From Ketobacter sp036337295 (GTDB taxonomy: Bacteria; Pseudomonadota; Gammaproteobacteria; Pseudomonadales; Ketobacteraceae): DNA of 64,000 nucleotides. Positions 25,876 to 34,372 of the stretch are shown one piece after another. The DNA lies in contig JAYZEN010000009.1 of NCBI GenBank assembly GCA_036337295.1, forward strand, positions 186,001 through 250,000, written 5' to 3'. A program made the translations under genes and the position numbers. Below the pieces are notes generated by a model. It saw nothing but the letters and a program-made list of their open reading frames with translations. It ran no database searches and was not told the origin of the DNA. Within the stretch, counting starts at the first letter, position 1. Each line of letters begins with the position of its first letter.

Positions 25876-26934
25876 CTAGAATTCAAAGGCAATCTGATTG
25901 TAGGGAGCAGTATCCTGTTCCTGGAACCGCACCCCTACGCCCAGCAGGCGCACCGCCAGGTCCTTGCGTTTGAAAGCCTGGTCGAACAGCCCTCGATACG
26001 TATCCAGAGTCGGATTGTCATCACAGCATTCCATGGTGGTGCTGGTGAAATCCGAGAATTTTAATTTCACAAAGGCCTTCTTGATGGCTTGGCGCTGGGG
26101 CTTGCGCTCCAAACGTTGCTCCAGTTGCTGTTTCAATCCCGGTAATTTTTCCTGGCAGGAGGCCAGATCCGGCAGGTCGTCAGGATAGGTGTGCTCCACG
26201 CTCAGGGATTTGCGCAGAGAGCGTGCCTGCACCGGGCGCTCATCAATGCCGTGTGCCAACCGGTACAGGTGCTCGCCGAAACTGCCCACCTTGTCGATGA
26301 AACCAAAGCGATCATAGCCGCGAATGTCGGCGCAGGTGCGGATTCCCAGGTTATGCAGTTTTTGCGCGGTCACTTTGCCCACGCCGTGCAGTTTTTCGAT
26401 GGGTAACTGGCGAATAAAATCGTCGGTTTTATGGGGTGGAATGACGCAGAGCCCATCCGGCTTGTTCCAGTCGCTGGCAATTTTGGCCAGGAACTTATTG
26501 GGAGCCACACCGGCTGACACGGTAATGCCTACCTGGGCGCGGATCTGCTTGCGGATGGCTTCCGCCATGCGGGTGGCACTGCCCTGGTAATGAGGTTGGT
26601 CCGTGACATCCAGGTAGGCCTCATCCAGGGAAAGGGGCTCAATGGTCTCCGTGAACATGCGAAAAATGCGATGAATCTGTTGGGAGACCTCTTTGTAATA
26701 GCTGATTCGCGGCGGCAGAATCACCAGCTCCGGACACAGGCGGCGGGCGTGGGCAGAGGCCATGGCTGAATGCACGCCGTATTCCCGGGCTTCGTAATTG
26801 CAGGTGGAGATGACACCGCGTCGGCCAGGGTCGCCACCCACCGCCAACGGTCGTTGCCGTAATGTGGGGTCGTCCCGCATTTCCACCGCAGCGTAAAAGC
26901 AGTCGCAGTCAATGTGTATGATTTTTCGATTCAT
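25876..26934 (-). CDS. dinB: DNA polymerase IV (Y-family translesion polymerase)
   Basis: The protein has 352 residues, the usual DinB length. It starts with IHIDCDCFYAAVEM (first metal-binding Asp residues) and carries the catalytic SLDEAYLDVT motif, the GVAPNKFLAKIASDWNKPDG segment and a helix-hairpin-helix region (LHGVGKVTAQKLHNLGI). It ends with a short QIAFEF tail of the kind that binds the beta clamp. A LexA box lies 53 bp upstream of the start, shared with the divergent LexA-family gene, so SOS induction is expected. Confidence 0.97.
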   Translation of the reverse strand: MNRKIIHIDCDCFYAAVEMRDDPTLRQRPLAVGGDPGRRGVISTCNYEAREYGVHSAMASAHARRLCPELVILPPRISYYKEVSQQIHRIFRMFTETIEPLSLDEAYLDVTDQPHYQGSATRMAEAIRKQIRAQVGITVSAGVAPNKFLAKIASDWNKPDGLCVIPPHKTDDFIRQLPIEKLHGVGKVTAQKLHNLGIRTCADIRGYDRFGFIDKVGSFGEHLYRLAHGIDERPVQARSLRKSLSVEHTYPDDLPDLASCQEKLPGLKQQLEQRLERKPQRQAIKKAFVKLKFSDFTSTTMECCDDNPTLDTYRGLFDQAFKRKDLAVRLLGVGVRFQEQDTAPYNQIAFEF

Positions 26935-26986
26935 GGCTTGCGTATTTTTCTAAAAAAATCTTTGCCATATGATCCGGGTTACTATA

Positions 26987-27002
26987 CTGTAAAAGTATAC
27001 AG
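26987..27002. promoter_or_regulatory. LexA (SOS) box between dinB and the LexA-family gene
   Basis: CTGTAAAAGTATACAG fits the CTG-N10-CAG consensus of gammaproteobacterial LexA sites exactly, with an AT-rich core. It lies 53 bp upstream of the dinB start and 59 bp upstream of the divergent LexA-family start, so it can control both. Confidence 0.88.
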
Positions 27003-27061
27003 TAAAAATGATTCATGAAAAGTCCTAAAACACGTTCCCACCGGGCCGAGGAGAAAGCAAC

Positions 27062-27721
27062 ATGAAATCTGCAGGTACATCCGCTTCAAAGGTAAGTTCC
27101 CGTTCCCGCACTGACGCTCGCTCTGCTCCTGCTGTCCAGCTCTCTGATGTGTCCCTATCCCACGCGCAGCTCATGCATTGGATTGCGGAGTTCAGTGAAA
27201 CCCGGGGGCGCTGGCCCGATCGCGACGAGTTGGAAGGCGCACCCCTGTTCGAAGCGGCGTTACTGAATGATCTGCAGCGCTGGAGCCTGGTGGCCTGGGA
27301 TGCGGATGAGCGGCTGGTAGCCATGGAGCAGTGGGTGACCCTGCCGGTGGTGGGTTCGGTGGCGGCGGGTGTGCCCATTGAAGCGATTGAAAATCACCAG
27401 GGGCAGTTGTCGTTACCCCTCAACCTGTTTCGTGAGCGTCCCACCTATTTGTTGCGGGTGCGCGGTGACAGTATGAAGGATGCTGGTATTCTGGATGGCG
27501 ACCTGATTGCCGTGCGCAAAACGGATAACGTCGGTGAGGGCAAAATTATCGTGGCCCGGGTGGACAACGAAGTGACTGTGAAGCGCTTAAAACTGGAAGC
27601 GGGTCAGGTGGCATTGATGCCGGAGAACCCGGACTACCAGCCGATCATGGTGGCCCCAGAGGAGTTGGTGGTGGAAGGTTTGTTTGTGGGGGTGATCCGG
27701 GACCGTAATCACCTGCATTGA
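27062..27721 (+). CDS. LexA-family SOS repressor with divergent N-terminal domain
   Basis: The C-terminal half is a complete LexA/UmuD-type S24 self-cleaving domain: Ala102-Gly103 cleavage site in SVAAGVP, catalytic Ser137 in RGDSMKD and Lys174 in VTVKRLK. The N-terminal 95 residues keep a LexA-like layout (an HAQLMHWIAEF helix, then RGRWPDRDEL) but have drifted strongly from the canonical winged helix, and a 25-residue basic, Ser/Ala-rich extension precedes them. At 219 residues it is longer than E. coli LexA (202). GAGGAG lies 8 nt before the ATG. The LexA box upstream suggests autoregulation. It may be the sole LexA or a second paralogue. Confidence 0.87.
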   Translation: MKSAGTSASKVSSRSRTDARSAPAVQLSDVSLSHAQLMHWIAEFSETRGRWPDRDELEGAPLFEAALLNDLQRWSLVAWDADERLVAMEQWVTLPVVGSVAAGVPIEAIENHQGQLSLPLNLFRERPTYLLRVRGDSMKDAGILDGDLIAVRKTDNVGEGKIIVARVDNEVTVKRLKLEAGQVALMPENPDYQPIMVAPEELVVEGLFVGVIRDRNHLH

Positions 27722-27772
27722 TTCTTTTCTCGCGCAGTAAAATCGACACCCATCAATTTTTACTGCCTCGTT

Positions 27773-27801
27773 AGGCTGCAGCCCACTGCAGCCTTTTTTT
27801 T
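27773..27801 (+). terminator. Intrinsic terminator of the LexA-family gene
   Basis: Stem AGGCTGCAG (27773-27781) pairs with CTGCAGCCT (27786-27794) over a 4-nt loop and runs into eight T residues. A second hairpin, GCAGTAAAA/TTTTACTGC (27734-27766), precedes it. Confidence 0.92.
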
Positions 27802-27841
27802 GTGATATCGAAACCGGGTTCAAGTGGTTTGAGGTGGAACC

Positions 27842-28858
27842 TCAAACCAGGCTCAACACGATCGCGACAATGCCGCACAGAAGGCCCGCCAGGCCCAACA
27901 TTTTTCCGGTGGTGATTTTGGCGTTCAGTTCGTCGCTCATCTGCTCACTGATGCTGGACTTCAAGTCACCCAGTTCCTGTTGAGCCACATCCTGTGCCAC
28001 CGTACGACTGATGTCTTCGGCAGCTTCTTTGGCGGCTTCTCCTGCGGTGGCGGCTGAGGTGAACTGAGCGATCTTTTTCACTTCTTCAATCAGCTCCGCA
28101 GAGGGGCGACGGGTGGCTTCCAGAGCATGGTCAATGGTGTTCTTGCTGCTGTCCACCAATTGATTCAGGCGCTCGCTGACTTCTTCAAAACGTTTATCCA
28201 GCAGTTCGCCGGCCACCCGCTGACTGATACTGGTGCCTTGCTCGCGCAACTGGCTGTCGAGTCGGTTGTTGAATTCGGAGCGCAGGTCCGATTTGGCGCG
28301 ATCCAGCTCTTGCTTCATTTCTTCCTGCAAGGTGGTACGAATGGTATCGGACAACGACTTCTGGAAGGCTTCGAATTTGTCCTCCAACACTTTGCGAACC
28401 ATGTTCTCCACCACCCGCGTGCTGACCCCCACGCTTTGGGATTGGGTTGGTTTCGCTTCTGCTGCCTTGGCTTCCTCTTTGGCAGCCGTGTTGGGGTCCA
28501 GGCGATTCAGTATGGCCGTCAAGGTTGCGGCGGGAGCAGGCTTCGGCAAAATGGCGTAGGCTCCGATGGCGATGGCCTGTTGGGCATAATCGCTGCCTTC
28601 TTTGGAAGTGCACATGATGACCGGAATGTCACGGGTGTCCGGGTTGGACTTGATGGCCTTGGTGGCCTCAAAGCCGTCCATCCCAGGCATCAGGTGATCC
28701 ATAAAAATAATATCCGGGGTATTGCTGGAGAGGTAATTCAGCGCGTCGCCGGCAGATTCCGCAAAATCCGTTTTGATATCCTGTTGTTGCAATAACTTTT
28801 TCAGGGAAAATCGGGCAGACTTCGAATCATCTACCACCAATGCATGTTTGATTGACAT
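27842..28858 (-). CDS. Membrane-anchored receiver-domain protein with long coiled coil
   Basis: The ATG at 28858 is preferred over a GTG two codons upstream because it has a better-spaced AAGAAG site. The 338-residue protein starts with a CheY-like receiver (1-125): acidic pair Asp10/Asp11, phospho-acceptor Asp54 in IIFMDHLMPGMDG, and Lys in ILPKPAP. A linker rich in Ala/Lys/Glu follows, then about 150 residues of helical, apolipoprotein-like coiled coil, and a single C-terminal membrane segment (MLGLAGLLCGIVAIVLSLV). There is no output DNA-binding or enzymatic domain. This suggests a phosphorylation-responsive structural or adaptor protein at the inner membrane. No histidine kinase is adjacent. 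Confidence 0.88.
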   Translation of the reverse strand: MSIKHALVVDDSKSARFSLKKLLQQQDIKTDFAESAGDALNYLSSNTPDIIFMDHLMPGMDGFEATKAIKSNPDTRDIPVIMCTSKEGSDYAQQAIAIGAYAILPKPAPAATLTAILNRLDPNTAAKEEAKAAEAKPTQSQSVGVSTRVVENMVRKVLEDKFEAFQKSLSDTIRTTLQEEMKQELDRAKSDLRSEFNNRLDSQLREQGTSISQRVAGELLDKRFEEVSERLNQLVDSSKNTIDHALEATRRPSAELIEEVKKIAQFTSAATAGEAAKEAAEDISRTVAQDVAQQELGDLKSSISEQMSDELNAKITTGKMLGLAGLLCGIVAIVLSLV

Positions 28859-29027
28859 GGGCACTTCTTCTTAAAGACGCATTGAGGAAAAGGGCATACC
28901 TTCCAGTATATACGGAAATCCGGTTTCTGCCCGTCATGGCATTCATATAAATTATTGTAAACTATGACAAAGCTTTGCAGCAGCCGCCAATGTTTTGTGG
29001 CGGGGATGAGAAGGGCTTCTAAATTGC

Positions 29028-29525
29028 TCAGCCTGGCCAGGAAATCAGCATCAGCACCAGGGCCAGCCCCGCCATCAGCGCCGGCAGGTTGGCCCGTATA
29101 ACAGCACTAAGGGTGTGGTTTTTGCGTGGGGAGAGGTTGGGGGGGCGAAGCCGCTGTTCCAGCTCCTCACGAATCCCGGTCTGAAAGGCCTTCTGCTCAT
29201 CTTTCATGTCCTGCAGCAGGGCATCCAGGCGTGCGGTCATGTGCTGGCGCAACTCCAGGTTCAGCTTGTGCAGTTTGCTGTCGGTGATGGTGTGAATCAG
29301 GCTGCCCAGGGTGTTGAGGCTCTGTTGTTGTGGGAGGTTGTCATGCTTCCTGACCATGTCCTCCAGTTCCAGCAGCAGTTCGTGATGCAGCGTCTGGATT
29401 TGCCGTTCCATGTCGCTGGCCAGGTGGTCCTTCAGGGAAGACAGCCCGTCGTCGTCCGTCTCCTGTGGCACCTGGCCTGTCGCCCCGCTGGGGGCCATGG
29501 CGGATGATGGTTTTGGTGATTTCAT
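29028..29525 (-). CDS. Tail-anchored coiled-coil protein
   Basis: This 165-residue protein has a low-complexity N terminus, a long charged helical region (about 28-130, for example MERQIQTLHHELLLELEDMV) and a single C-terminal hydrophobic segment (ALMAGLALVLMLISWPG). The layout mirrors the C-terminal half of the preceding receiver protein, transcribed in the same direction, so the two may pair through their coiled coils. I do not recognise a named family. Confidence 0.75.
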   Translation of the reverse strand: MKSPKPSSAMAPSGATGQVPQETDDDGLSSLKDHLASDMERQIQTLHHELLLELEDMVRKHDNLPQQQSLNTLGSLIHTITDSKLHKLNLELRQHMTARLDALLQDMKDEQKAFQTGIREELEQRLRPPNLSPRKNHTLSAVIRANLPALMAGLALVLMLISWPG

Positions 29526-29621
29526 AACCTGCGTGCCTGTTTATTTTATTTTTTCTTCGTTGTTCTTGTTATTAAGGCAGTCTGCCCGGTTACTACGGAG
29601 GGCGGTGCTGATACTCAACGT

Positions 29622-29993
29622 TTAGCGTTGAAACAGCCCTGGATTTTGCTCTTCGATGGCGGCCAGCAACAGCTTGACGTTCATGGCATTGGACTTATAG
29701 CCCGCATCCAGCACGTCCCCCACCACGGGGATCAACCCGATGAGAAAATCCACCACTATATTACCCAGCATTTTCCACATCACGCTACCTTTAATGTGGT
29801 ATTTTCTGGCCGCAATGAGAATGAAAAGGGACATAACTGCGGTTAGCAGGTCCCCTGCCACCGGAATCAGGCCCAGGATGAAGTCCCAGCCCAGGCGATA
29901 GCGGGTGAAGGGCACCCGGAACTGGTCGTCCAGCAAGTATGCAACGCGTTGCAGGGAGGCAATGGAAAAGAGGCCGGTTGGTGGATTCTGCAT
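29622..29993 (-). CDS. DUF4112 family membrane protein
   Basis: The start at 29993 gives 123 residues. The protein has the hallmark duplicated motif of DUF4112: GWDFILGLIPVAGDLL and VVDFLIGLIPVVGDVLDA, each a hydrophobic hairpin, with a polar RYRLG segment before and NVKLL after. The function of the family is unknown. It is divergent from the esterase gene at 30066, with 72 bp between starts. Confidence 0.88.
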   Translation of the reverse strand: MQNPPTGLFSIASLQRVAYLLDDQFRVPFTRYRLGWDFILGLIPVAGDLLTAVMSLFILIAARKYHIKGSVMWKMLGNIVVDFLIGLIPVVGDVLDAGYKSNAMNVKLLLAAIEEQNPGLFQR

Positions 29994-30065
29994 GGAATAA
30001 CCTCTTGGTTTTGTTGAATTATCCATCCTACCATAATTGAGAATACGGGCAGCAACTGAAACCTT

Positions 30066-31220
30066 ATGACAACCATCGAGATTCAAGGCCACTGTAACCC
30101 CTCCTATGAACCCGTGCGGACGGCATTCTGCGGGCTGTTCGAACAGTTCGGTGAGGCCGGGGCATCCTGCGCCGTTTACCGTCAAGGGGAGCTGGTGGTC
30201 GACCTTTGGGCCGGCCGTCGCAACAAGAATGAGGAACCCTGGCAGCAGGACACCCTGGTCAACGTGTTTTCGGTGAGCAAGGCGGTGACGGCCATTTGTG
30301 TACAGAAAGCAGTGGAATTGGGACTGCTGGAGTTGGAGCGCCCTGTGGTGGACTACTGGCCGGAATACGGTGTGAACGGCAAGAAGCGCACCCGGGTGAG
30401 TTGGTTGCTGAACCATAAAGCCGGCCAGCCGGCCATGAAAACCCCGTTACCGGACGAGGCGCTCTACGACTGGGAGCGCATGACGGACACCCTGGCGCGG
30501 GAGGAGCCCTGGTGGGAACCGGGCACCCGCCATGGGTATCACATGATCAGTTACGGCTGGCTGGTGGGCGAGGTGTTCCGGCGGGCAGTGGGGGCATCGG
30601 TGGGCAGCTTCCTGCAGCAGGAGATTGCCGGTCCTTTGGGGCTGGACATGGGGTTCGGTATGTCTGACGCGGAACTCCCCCGCCTTGCGGACTTGATCGC
30701 GACCAACCAGCCGCCGGCGCCGGGTCGGGTGAGTCTGTTCAACCATGTCCTGGAAAATCCAACAGGAATGACGGCCCGGGCGTTAATGAATCCCATGAGT
30801 GTGATGAATGGGGCGAATACGGAGGGTTGGCGCCGTTCGGAAATCCCTTCGGCGAATTTGCACTCCACTGCCGCCGCGTTGGCGACGTTGTTTGGCAAGC
30901 TGTGCTGCCGGGAAGGGGTACTGCAGGATTCGACCCTGCAGCGTTGTTATCAAGCGGAAAGCCAGGGGCCTGATCCGGTGTTGCTCACCAACACCCGATT
31001 TGGCCCGGGCTTTATGTTGCAACAACCAGGCAGCCTGGAAGCGGAGTTCGGGCCCGGGCCCAACGCCTTTGGTCACCCGGGGGCCGGTGGCTCCCTGGCG
31101 TTTGGCGATCCCGATCAGGAACTGGGTTTTGCCTATGCCATGAACCAGATGGGGCCCTACGTGTTGATTGATCCCCGCCCCAGGGCGCTGATCGACGCGC
31201 TGTACTCGTGCCTGGATTGA
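30066..31220 (+). CDS. Serine hydrolase of the beta-lactamase/esterase (EstB-like) family
   Basis: The 384-residue protein has the SxxK motif Ser69-Val-Ser-Lys72 (VFSVSKAVTA) and a Tyr in the expected Y-x-N/W position (ISYGWLVGE). The third motif is near the C terminus (FGHPGAGGS), as in class C beta-lactamase-fold carboxylesterases. No signal peptide is visible, so it is probably cytoplasmic. In this family such proteins usually cleave short-chain or bulky esters and not beta-lactams. The stop is followed 70 bp later by the convergent DUF445 gene. Confidence 0.88.
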   Translation: MTTIEIQGHCNPSYEPVRTAFCGLFEQFGEAGASCAVYRQGELVVDLWAGRRNKNEEPWQQDTLVNVFSVSKAVTAICVQKAVELGLLELERPVVDYWPEYGVNGKKRTRVSWLLNHKAGQPAMKTPLPDEALYDWERMTDTLAREEPWWEPGTRHGYHMISYGWLVGEVFRRAVGASVGSFLQQEIAGPLGLDMGFGMSDAELPRLADLIATNQPPAPGRVSLFNHVLENPTGMTARALMNPMSVMNGANTEGWRRSEIPSANLHSTAAALATLFGKLCCREGVLQDSTLQRCYQAESQGPDPVLLTNTRFGPGFMLQQPGSLEAEFGPGPNAFGHPGAGGSLAFGDPDQELGFAYAMNQMGPYVLIDPRPRALIDALYSCLD

Positions 31221-31290
31221 TCAGGCGCGGGACATGAACTTGGTGCGGTTGGTGGCGGAGGCATTCTTCATGCCGGGGGTGGGGTTGAAT

Positions 31291-32511
31291 TCAGAAGTAC
31301 AGCAGCAGCCACTGGAGCAAGCCAGACAACGCCCCCAGCAGAAAGCCGCCGATACCGCCGATAATCGACAGCGGCTCCAGGATGCGTTTCAGCTGGGTAT
31401 AGACGCGGCTGTCCGGCATCAGTCCCAGTTGCTGGTGCAAGTGGTGTTGCACCAGGGTGGCTCGTTCCCGGTTGAAGGCATCATCTTCCAGCGGTTCAAT
31501 GATGGCGTCAGTGAGTTTGTCGGTCAGTGTGTTTTTCAGCTCCAGATAGCCAATGGGGCCGACGGTGAGCTGGACGAAAGTGCGGACGTTGATATCTTCC
31601 ACCAGAATGGCCACCCGCTTGCGGATGATGCTGTGGGTGCGGCGGGAGCGGCTGCCGTTCAACAGGGTGTTGAACAGGTTCTGGATCGACAACACATCCT
31701 GCGCCAGTAACTGGGCCAGTTCCTGATCCTGTTGCGGACGAAACTTCGCAATCGGACTGCGAATCTCCCAGCGCCCCAGCTTTATCGGGTGGTAGGGATA
31801 CTGTATCCAGCGCTGACAGATCCAGAAGAAAAAGAACACGGTCAGTGCGCTGCTGATGACCCAGTATTCCAGGTGGCTGATCTGCAGAACCATGGCGATC
31901 AGTAGTTGAATGCAGCCCAGACCGAATCCCAGCAAGGCGCAGAAATGGGCCATACCATTGAAGGTGCGTCGGCTCAGGATGTCATAGATCCGGCGCAGGG
32001 TTCCCGGTTTCTGTTTCTCTGCGTGCTCCAGCAGGCGTTGATAGGACAGGATGCGGGTCAGGCCATCTCCCAATTCTTCGATAATGTCGTCGATAATGCG
32101 TGGCAGCAGGCGGTGGGCCCGCAGGTAAAACCGGTTCTTGACCAGCACCGGCAGGTTTTCCCACATCACCGCATTATCCTCATTCATCACATCGTCGATG
32201 ATGCCGTCGATCTGCGGCCGGAGGTTGCTCAGTTGGTGGGTGATAATTTTTTCGGGACCCAGGAATTCGAAGATCTGCTGCAGGCCGGAGACTTTTTCAA
32301 ACAGTTCCTTGGACCAGTGACTGACATACATCTGGCTGTTGGCGTGGAAATAACCCTGCCAGCCCAGCATGGGGCGGACGCCAACGAAAAAACGGGGCCA
32401 CAATGCCAGGAATCGAGCCATCTTGACCACGCCCCAGCCCGCAGCGGCCATCAGCAGCGGCAGCACAACCGGGATGTAGCTGATCAAGTTTTCCGAAGAT
32501 GGCGCACTCAT
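31291..32511 (-). CDS. DUF445 family membrane protein (shorter paralogue)
   Basis: This 406-residue protein has an N-terminal membrane segment (ISYIPVVLPLLMAAAGWGVV), a DUF445 core with MLGWQGYFHANSQMYVSHW and NAVMWENLPVLVKNRFYLRA, a mid-protein membrane pair near 210-250 and a C-terminal hydrophobic end (IGGIGGFLLGALSGLLQWLLL). The TVGPIGYLELKNTLTD segment matches TVGPEGFVDLKRTIEE in the gene at 32818, so the two are paralogues. Family function is unknown; members are inner-membrane proteins with a large soluble domain. Confidence 0.86.
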   Translation of the reverse strand: MSAPSSENLISYIPVVLPLLMAAAGWGVVKMARFLALWPRFFVGVRPMLGWQGYFHANSQMYVSHWSKELFEKVSGLQQIFEFLGPEKIITHQLSNLRPQIDGIIDDVMNEDNAVMWENLPVLVKNRFYLRAHRLLPRIIDDIIEELGDGLTRILSYQRLLEHAEKQKPGTLRRIYDILSRRTFNGMAHFCALLGFGLGCIQLLIAMVLQISHLEYWVISSALTVFFFFWICQRWIQYPYHPIKLGRWEIRSPIAKFRPQQDQELAQLLAQDVLSIQNLFNTLLNGSRSRRTHSIIRKRVAILVEDINVRTFVQLTVGPIGYLELKNTLTDKLTDAIIEPLEDDAFNRERATLVQHHLHQQLGLMPDSRVYTQLKRILEPLSIIGGIGGFLLGALSGLLQWLLLYF

Positions 32512-32817
32512 GCTGGCGCAAAACCTCCAGGGGTCATGGACTCTTCTCCTAATGTGTGCGCACGGTGGATTGAGAGAGCCAACTGCATAGGGGACCTGAC
32601 CTGTGATGAAACCAAAGTACCTTCAGCGTAGACTGGCGCGGCGCATCGGATGCCTGTTGTTATCTATTGTTATTGTATTGAGCTCAGCAGGCAGGCTGAT
32701 AGCCTGGTCAAGCCGGGCTTTTATCATACTGAAAAAGCCGACGCATTGTAGGACAAATTTCTCAGTGCCTGCGTTGGCTGCATTGTAGTTTTTTTATGTC
32801 AAAAAGAACAATGGCCT
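32512..32817. other. 306-bp intergenic region between DUF445 genes
   Basis: It contains no gene I can support. A 61-codon frame on the + strand (32603-32788) starts with a hydrophobic segment but has no family resemblance and no convincing ribosome site. The region presumably holds the promoter of the upstream-facing DUF445 gene at 32511. Confidence 0.55.
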
Positions 32818-34056
32818 TCAGATGGTGGAGGCGAACATAAAGAACAGCTGGGCAAAGCCCGCCATCAGACCGAGCACCCCACCCATGGTGATCAAAATCC
32901 ACTCATCCTCTTGAAAGGCGGGACGCAGCAGGTCCTGGAACTCTTCCGAGGACATGGCCTGCATCCGAGTGCGGAACATCTTTTCCACCACCTTGCCCCG
33001 TTCCTTGGTGAACATGGGATCGTCGAAGGATGCCAGGGACATTTCGATGGTCTTTTCCTCGATGGTGCGCTTAAGGTCCACAAAACCTTCCGGTCCCACG
33101 GTGAGCTGGGCCACGGTTTTCACCATGCCGCCGTCGATGATGGGGCGCATGTGCCTCTTCAGCATGGCTTTGGCCCGATCCCCTTTGGGGCCGCGGAAGA
33201 TCTCGTTCATGATGTGGCCGATGGTGAGAATCTCAGCGGTCACGATGCGGCAGAACACCTCGGAAACGGCATTCTGGCGGCTGAGGAATAACCCTTGAAC
33301 TGTGGGCCCGATAGGGGTCAGCTTGGTGGGATTGAGCGGGCGGAAGATCAGGTTCAGCGCGAGCCAGTTGGTGGCCAGCCCTACCAGCAGGCCGAAGGCG
33401 GGCAGAATCCACCCTTCCTTGTTGTACCACCAAACAAACATTTGCGTGACACCAAACAGAAAGCCGAAGAAGGCACCGGAGTTGATGACGAATTTGAATT
33501 CCGTTTCGCCGCATTCCCAGAACACCCGGTTCAGCATGTTTTTGTCTTCGGAAAGTTTCTTGATGATCAGGGCCTTAGGGTCCACCAGATCCTCGATGTT
33601 GGCGTGCATGTCCTCCATGAGGCTGTCCATCATCTGGGGGATCTGGCGGCGGGCGCGGGCATAGGCCCGGTTTTTCAGGACATTGGGCAGATTTTCCCAG
33701 AGCACAGCATTGCGCTCCATCATGATGTCATCGGTGAGTTCTTCGATGCGGGCGTCGGCTACCTTGATAATGTGGTGCGCGATTTTTTCCGGCTCGAACT
33801 CATCGAAGATCTCCTGCATGGTGCTGATCTTGTCGAGCGTGTTGTCCACTACGATCCCGGCCATCTTCTTGCCCCGCTTGGGGATGATACCCTGCCAGCC
33901 CAGCCAGGGGGGAATGCCGAAAAAATTGACCGGGTAGAAGGTCAGCTGAATTGCCAGCCAGTTGGTAGACCAGCCCACGATCGCCGCCACGAAGGGAATG
34001 CTGATGTACTTCCAGAAATCGGGGTGATTTACAAACTCGTTGTAAAGCTCAAGCAT
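32818..34056 (-). CDS. DUF445 family membrane protein (longer paralogue)
   Basis: The 412-residue protein has a full DUF445 pattern: an N-terminal helix ending in GWSTNWLAIQLTFYPV, then GWQGIIPKRGKKMAG (a conserved family block), NAVLWENLPNVLKNRAYARA, a central hairpin ending in VGLATNWLALNLIFRPL and a C-terminal helix (GVLGLMAGFAQLFFMF). The duplicated TNWLA-containing helices are typical. It lies upstream of the shorter paralogue on the same strand, 306 bp apart, so co-transcription is possible but not certain. Confidence 0.9.
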   Translation of the reverse strand: MLELYNEFVNHPDFWKYISIPFVAAIVGWSTNWLAIQLTFYPVNFFGIPPWLGWQGIIPKRGKKMAGIVVDNTLDKISTMQEIFDEFEPEKIAHHIIKVADARIEELTDDIMMERNAVLWENLPNVLKNRAYARARRQIPQMMDSLMEDMHANIEDLVDPKALIIKKLSEDKNMLNRVFWECGETEFKFVINSGAFFGFLFGVTQMFVWWYNKEGWILPAFGLLVGLATNWLALNLIFRPLNPTKLTPIGPTVQGLFLSRQNAVSEVFCRIVTAEILTIGHIMNEIFRGPKGDRAKAMLKRHMRPIIDGGMVKTVAQLTVGPEGFVDLKRTIEEKTIEMSLASFDDPMFTKERGKVVEKMFRTRMQAMSSEEFQDLLRPAFQEDEWILITMGGVLGLMAGFAQLFFMFASTI

Positions 34057-34372
34057 CGAGTGGTGTTCCTAACTGTGTGTAAACAGGCATCGGATCAAAA
34101 AGTGCCCCGGATTATGCCTGAAATCCCATTCTGTAGTTATTGTTAAGCCGACAACAAACTGGCAACAAATGGCCCATATAAAAAAGTCAAATAAATGGCA
34201 TAATGGCCAAAAAAACCGGCCCATTATACCTTGCTAACTGAATAAATCTTGAGAATTTTGAGATAAATTCACAGTGGTTCGGGATGGTGGTACAGTCGGT
34301 CAGATGTACGATAGAAGAACAACTCCATAGTCGGTATTTGCTTTGTCCCTAGCCCCTGAAAACGATGAATCC
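34057..34372. other. Intergenic region upstream of the SCP2-like gene
   Basis: This AT-rich stretch of about 316 bp between divergent starts contains no supported gene. It should hold promoters in both directions. I saw no strong operator or hairpin. Confidence 0.55.

Noticed and set aside
32603..32788. 61-codon frame with a hydrophobic N terminus between the DUF445 genes
   Set aside because: Weak ribosome site, odd composition and no conserved motif; insufficient support for a gene.
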